Origin: Xylophilus sp. GOD-11R
GTDB taxonomy: Bacteria; Pseudomonadota; Gammaproteobacteria; Burkholderiales; Burkholderiaceae_C
NCBI RefSeq assembly: GCF_033546935.1
Contig: NZ_CP137854.1
Coordinates: forward strand, 1,302,001-1,366,000
DNA: 64,000 nt
Reading direction: 5' to 3'
Both the position numbers and the translations under genes were made by a program. Below are positions 60,963 to 64,000 of the stretch, one piece after another. Within the stretch, counting starts at the first letter, position 1, and every line of letters begins with the position of its first letter. The notes beneath the pieces are model-generated. The model ran no database searches. It was not told where the DNA came from and worked only from the letters and a program-made list of their open reading frames with translations.

Positions 60963-61970
60963 TCAGCGCGGCGAGTCGCCCATGCGGAATTCGTGTGTCG
61001 CTTCTTCCAGTTCCTTCATCAGGGCCGGCTCCAGCGTGAGGCTCGCCGCCGCGATGGTGGCGTCGAGCTGCTCGGGCTTGCTGGCGCCGAGCAGCGGCGC
61101 GGTGATCGCCGGTTGCGCCATCACCCAGGCCACCGCCAGGGTCGCCAGCGGGATGCCGGCTTCGTCGGCGATCTGCTCCAGCCGGCCCACCGCGTCGAAG
61201 ACCCGGTCGTTCCAGTAACGGTCCTGGTAGCGGCCGGCGGCGGTGCCCAGCGTGAAGCGAGTGCCGGCGGCCGGCGCCGAGCCCTTGGCGTACTTGCCGG
61301 TCAGCATGCCGCCGGCCAGCGGGTTGTACGGAATCACCGCCAGGCCTTCTTCCACGCACAGCGGCAGCAGCTCGCGTTCGATCTCGCGAAACAGCAGGCT
61401 GTAGCGCGGCTGTACCGACACGAATTTCACCAGGCGAAGGGTTTCCGACCGGCCAATGGCGCGCGCCAGCCGCCACGCCAGGAAGTTGGACACGCCCACG
61501 TAGCGCGCCCGGCCCGAACGCACGATCACGTCCAGCGCCTCCAGCGTTTCGTCGAGCGGCGTGTTGGGGTCGTCCGAATGCAGCTGGTAGAGGTCGACGT
61601 AGTCGGTGTCCAGCCGGCGCAGCGAGGCGTCGATGGCGTCGAGCAGGTGCTTGCGCGATGCGCCCTGGTCCCAGGCCAGCGGGCCCATCACGCCCACGGC
61701 CTTGGTCGCCACGATGTTGCGTTGCCGGCGGCCCGGCGCGGCCTTGAGCCAGCGGCCGACAATTTCCTCGGTGCGGCCGGCGCTCTTCTGGTCACCGCCG
61801 AGCGGGTAGACGTCAGCCACATCCAGCAGGTTGATGCCGGCATCGGTCGCCTTGTCGAGGATGGTCTGCGCCACGGACTCCTCGGTCTGCAGGCCGAAGG
61901 TCATGGTGCCCAGGGCCAGGCGCGAAACGACGAGGCCGGTACGGCCGAAACGGATGCTGGGGACGGGCAT
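60963..61970 (-). CDS. Aldo-keto reductase
   Basis: A 335-residue aldo-keto reductase. Core motifs: IRFGRTGLVVSRLALGTMTF, LLDVADVYPLGGDQ (Asp and Tyr), NIVATKAVGVMGP (Lys), and DYVDLYQLHSDDPNTPLDET (His). It belongs to the same broad group as the one at 37410-38372 but is only moderately alike. The start is at 61970; a longer in-frame opening adds an atypical basic leader. It is divergent from the glutathione transferase gene. Substrate unknown. Confidence 0.92.
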   Translation of the reverse strand: MPVPSIRFGRTGLVVSRLALGTMTFGLQTEESVAQTILDKATDAGINLLDVADVYPLGGDQKSAGRTEEIVGRWLKAAPGRRQRNIVATKAVGVMGPLAWDQGASRKHLLDAIDASLRRLDTDYVDLYQLHSDDPNTPLDETLEALDVIVRSGRARYVGVSNFLAWRLARAIGRSETLRLVKFVSVQPRYSLLFREIERELLPLCVEEGLAVIPYNPLAGGMLTGKYAKGSAPAAGTRFTLGTAAGRYQDRYWNDRVFDAVGRLEQIADEAGIPLATLAVAWVMAQPAITAPLLGASKPEQLDATIAAASLTLEPALMKELEEATHEFRMGDSPR

Positions 61971-62078
61971 GGGAGGGATTCCGATCAGGAGGGGTGACAG
62001 CGGCCGGCGCCGCAAAACGAAGTCTGCGACGATACGCGCCTATCGTTTTTCGCTCATCGCGGCTTACCCCAAAACACC

Positions 62079-62717
62079 ATGATCGACCTGTATTACTGGA
62101 CCACGCCGAACGGCCACAAGATCAGCATTTTTCTGGAGGAGGCCGGCCTGCCGTATCGCCTGCACACGGTGAACATCGGCAAGGGCGAGCAGTTCGCGCC
62201 CGAGTTTCTGCGGATCGCGCCGAACAACCGGATCCCGGCCCTCGTCGACGACGAACCCGCCGACGGTGGCGCGCCCCTGTCGATCTTCGAATCGGGCGCG
62301 ATCTTGACTTACCTCGCCGAAAAGACCGGCCGTTTTATGCCGACCGACCTTCGGGGCCGGCAGGAGGTGTCGCAATGGTTGTTCTGGCAGATGGGCGGGC
62401 TGGGGCCGATGGCCGGGCAGAACCACCATTTCGGCACGTTCGCCCCGGAAAAGATTCCTTATGCGATCGAGCGCTATATTAAGGAAACCGCCCGGCTTTA
62501 TGGCGTGCTCGATCGTCGTTTGGAAAGTCGCGATTATGTTGCCGGTGATTATTCGATCGCGGACATGGCGATTTATCCCTGGATCGTGCCCCACGAACGG
62601 CAGAAGCAAAATCTTGCTGATTTTCCGAATATCGAACGCTGGTTCACCAATATCCGGGCGCGGCCTGCGGTGCAGCGCGCCTACGCACTGGTGGAGCAGA
62701 TCGCAGCGCGTGCCTGA
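62079..62717 (+). CDS. Glutathione S-transferase family protein (YfcG/Ure2p-like)
   Basis: A 212-residue glutathione transferase-fold protein. The thioredoxin-like domain starts MIDLYYWTTPNGHKISIFLE and has the glutathione-binding NNRIPALVDDEP and FESGAILTYLAEK. The helical domain carries WLFWQMGGLGPMAGQNHHF and DYSIADMAIYPWIVPH. YfcG-type members reduce disulfides. From about 62420 the codons become visibly richer in A/T-ending forms than in the first half, with one 60-base line near 62521 at about 48 % G+C. Confidence 0.92.
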   Translation: MIDLYYWTTPNGHKISIFLEEAGLPYRLHTVNIGKGEQFAPEFLRIAPNNRIPALVDDEPADGGAPLSIFESGAILTYLAEKTGRFMPTDLRGRQEVSQWLFWQMGGLGPMAGQNHHFGTFAPEKIPYAIERYIKETARLYGVLDRRLESRDYVAGDYSIADMAIYPWIVPHERQKQNLADFPNIERWFTNIRARPAVQRAYALVEQIAARA

Positions 62718-62878
62718 TCCATCGTGCCGCCCGCGGTGCTGATTATTCAGGCGGCGGCCATTGCCAAATGCCAGAAAATGCGGGCCGATGCGTCGTTTGT
62801 AATTCTTGGAACCCGGCCGGATTATCTTGGGGTGCTCCATAGAATGAGAAATTCATTTTCTCCATTTATGTGTGATTT
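62718..62878. other. AT-rich intergenic stretch before the TpsB gene
   Basis: The 161 bases after the glutathione transferase gene are very AT-rich; the line 62821-62880 is only about 32 % G+C. A short open frame in it has no family likeness and is probably not a gene. The stretch most likely contains the promoter of the two-partner-secretion gene, and may mark the edge of an acquired segment. Confidence 0.55.
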
Positions 62879-64000
62879 TTGGCGCCGTATTTCCGACAAA
62901 CTCCATTTTTTCTACGACAAATCTGGCCCGTCATCCTCGTCGGCGCCACGTTCGAACTGCTGACGCCCGCCGCGTTCGCCCAGCCGAGCGACCTGGACAC
63001 ACGCCAGCTCCAGCGTCAACAGGCGCGCGAGAAGGACCTCCGTGAAACCCTGCAGCCCGACGCCGGCAGGCCGCAGGCCGCTGCACCACCGTCTCCCGAC
63101 CGGCTGTTGCCCAGCGACGAGACGCCATGCTGGCCCGTCGATCGCATCGAGCTCGAAAGCGCCATGGCCGACCGCTTCGACTGGCTGGTGGAGGCGGCGT
63201 CCGGCGACGAAGGTCACGACAGCCCGATAGCCCGCTGCCTCGGCGCCCAGGGTATCGACGTGGTCCTGCAGCGCCTGCAGCATGCGCTGGTGGCGCGGGG
63301 CCTGGTCACCACCCGGGCGCTGGTCGGTCCGCAGGCGCTGCGGGAGGGCGTGCTGCGGGTGACGGTGATTCCCGGGGTGGTCCACGAGGTGCGGCTCACC
63401 GACGACAGCAGTCCGCGTGCCGGGCTTTGGAACGGCTTGCCGATGCGGCCCGGTGAGCTGCTGCGCCTGCGCGACGTCGAGCAAGGCCTCGAAAACCTGC
63501 AACGGGTGCCTACGGCGCAGGCCGACATCCGCATCGAACCGACACATGACGGTGCCTCGCCGGGCAACAGCGACCTGCTGGTGCGCTACCAGCAGCGGCT
63601 GCCGCTGCGGCTCAACCTGTTGGCCGACGATGGCGGCACGCGGGCCACCGGCAAGCGGCAGGGCACGGCGACGATCTCCTACGACAACTGGTGGACGCTC
63701 AACGACCTGTTCTATCTCAGCCTGGGTCATGACCTCGGTGGCAGCGCCGGCCGGGGCACGCGCTCGGCCTCGGCGCACTATTCGGTGCCCTTCGACTACT
63801 GGCTGGCGGGGGTAACGGTAAGCCGCAACCGCTATTTCCAATCGGTGGCCGGCGCCAGCCAGACCTACCGCTACGGCGGCGAGAGCGAAACCGCCGAACT
63901 CCGCGCGAGCCGGGTGCTCTGGCGTGATGCGAAACGCAAGCTGAGCGCCTCGCTGCGCGGCTTTCACCGCAACTCGACCAGCTTCATCGACGACACCGAA
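62879..64000 (+). CDS. Two-partner secretion transporter (ShlB/FhaC/HecB family), 5' part
   Basis: The first 374 residues of an outer-membrane TpsB transporter, running off the window. A signal peptide (VILVGATFELLTPAAFA, cleavage before QPS) and a Gln/Arg-rich helix come first. Two POTRA domains follow (GIDVVLQRLQHALVARGLVT; LREGVLRVTVIPGVVHEVRL; GLENLQRVPTAQADIRIEP), then the start of the beta-barrel (NSDLLVRYQQRLPLRLNLLA, YDNWWTLNDLFYLSLGHDL). Such proteins export a large TpsA haemolysin/adhesin, whose gene would be expected nearby. The frame opens after a stop at 62873; the only standard bacterial start before the signal peptide is TTG at 62879, with no clear ribosome-binding site. Confidence 0.85.
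   Translation, partial: MAPYFRQTPFFLRQIWPVILVGATFELLTPAAFAQPSDLDTRQLQRQQAREKDLRETLQPDAGRPQAAAPPSPDRLLPSDETPCWPVDRIELESAMADRFDWLVEAASGDEGHDSPIARCLGAQGIDVVLQRLQHALVARGLVTTRALVGPQALREGVLRVTVIPGVVHEVRLTDDSSPRAGLWNGLPMRPGELLRLRDVEQGLENLQRVPTAQADIRIEPTHDGASPGNSDLLVRYQQRLPLRLNLLADDGGTRATGKRQGTATISYDNWWTLNDLFYLSLGHDLGGSAGRGTRSASAHYSVPFDYWLAGVTVSRNRYFQSVAGASQTYRYGGESETAELRASRVLWRDAKRKLSASLRGFHRNSTSFIDDTE

Noticed and set aside
59299..61476. A 725-codon minus-strand frame covering icd
   Set aside because: Only its last 68 codons (59299-59505) read as a signal-peptide protein with its own start and terminator; the rest is antisense to icd and part of the reductase.
62724..62963. A 79-codon frame between the glutathione transferase and TpsB genes
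   Set aside because: No ribosome-binding site or domain, and it overlaps the TpsB signal peptide in another frame.

Overview
The window looks like chromosome of a GC-rich (about 67-68 %) betaproteobacterium of the family Comamonadaceae (Acidovorax / Xylophilus / Variovorax neighbourhood). This rests on the gene orders eno-DUF1330-kdsA-pyrG, dapA-bamC-MBL hydrolase, parE-parC and exbB-exbD-lpxK-Trm112-kdsB-adk opposite xseA-sodB. The genus is inferred from gene order and protein style only. No rRNA, tRNA, CRISPR array or complete insertion sequence was seen.

Layout. 1-3742 (minus): pyrG, kdsA, a DUF1330 gene and the 5' part of eno. 3912-6340 (plus): coaBC, dut and a glycine-zipper lipoprotein. 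6408-11646: a SlyD-type prolyl isomerase, a RoxA-like ribosomal oxygenase, a small lipoprotein, then dapA-bamC-MBL hydrolase (minus). 11693-16824: a methyltransferase divergent from parE and parC. 16899-20171 (minus): a large HAMP-PAS-GGDEF-EAL protein that seems to start at an ATT codon. 20209-28808: alpha-E and ATP-grasp genes, comEC, and a transglutaminase-DUF2126 gene. 28812-31990 (minus): a lower-GC two-gene operon (see below). 32048-35570: an ATP-grasp/alpha-E fusion and a second transglutaminase. 35677-43851: ridA, a decayed vgrG, an aldo-keto reductase, a split chromate transporter, a CHRD protein, ygiQ and several small proteins. 43991-48251: an enoyl-CoA hydratase, a FimV-like protein and a 2-hydroxyacid dehydrogenase. 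48390-51301: lexA with two tandem LexA boxes, an asparaginase and adk. 51453-56663: kdsB, a Trm112-like gene, lpxK, exbD and exbB (minus), then xseA and sodB (plus). 56834-62717: a PhoD-type phosphatase, DUF192, icd, an aldo-keto reductase and a glutathione transferase. 62879-64000: the start of a two-partner-secretion transporter behind an AT-rich stretch.

Most of the window is housekeeping. The outer-membrane theme recurs: kdsA and kdsB make and activate Kdo, lpxK finishes the lipid A core, bamC belongs to the BAM complex, and exbB/exbD energise outer-membrane import. parE/parC, xseA, lexA and comEC serve DNA topology, repair and uptake.

The most unusual locus is 28812-31990. Its second gene encodes a 763-residue protein in which the PEP-carboxylase signature motifs can be followed in order. 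Two catalytic-loop residues (His579 and Arg581 in E. coli numbering) are substituted, Lys546 is conservatively changed to Arg, and the N-terminus is Ser/Thr/Pro-rich. The first gene encodes an unrecognised 248-residue protein. Upstream lies a perfect plant-inducible-promoter (PIP) box, TTCGG-N15-TTCGG, with a -10-like hexamer 31 bases downstream and a well-placed GTG start. The operon sits inside the otherwise contiguous ATP-grasp / alpha-E / transglutaminase cluster. I read it as a candidate HrpX/HrpB-regulated type III effector operon built on a repurposed PEP carboxylase. The motifs and promoter geometry are visible in the sequence; the effector role is inference.
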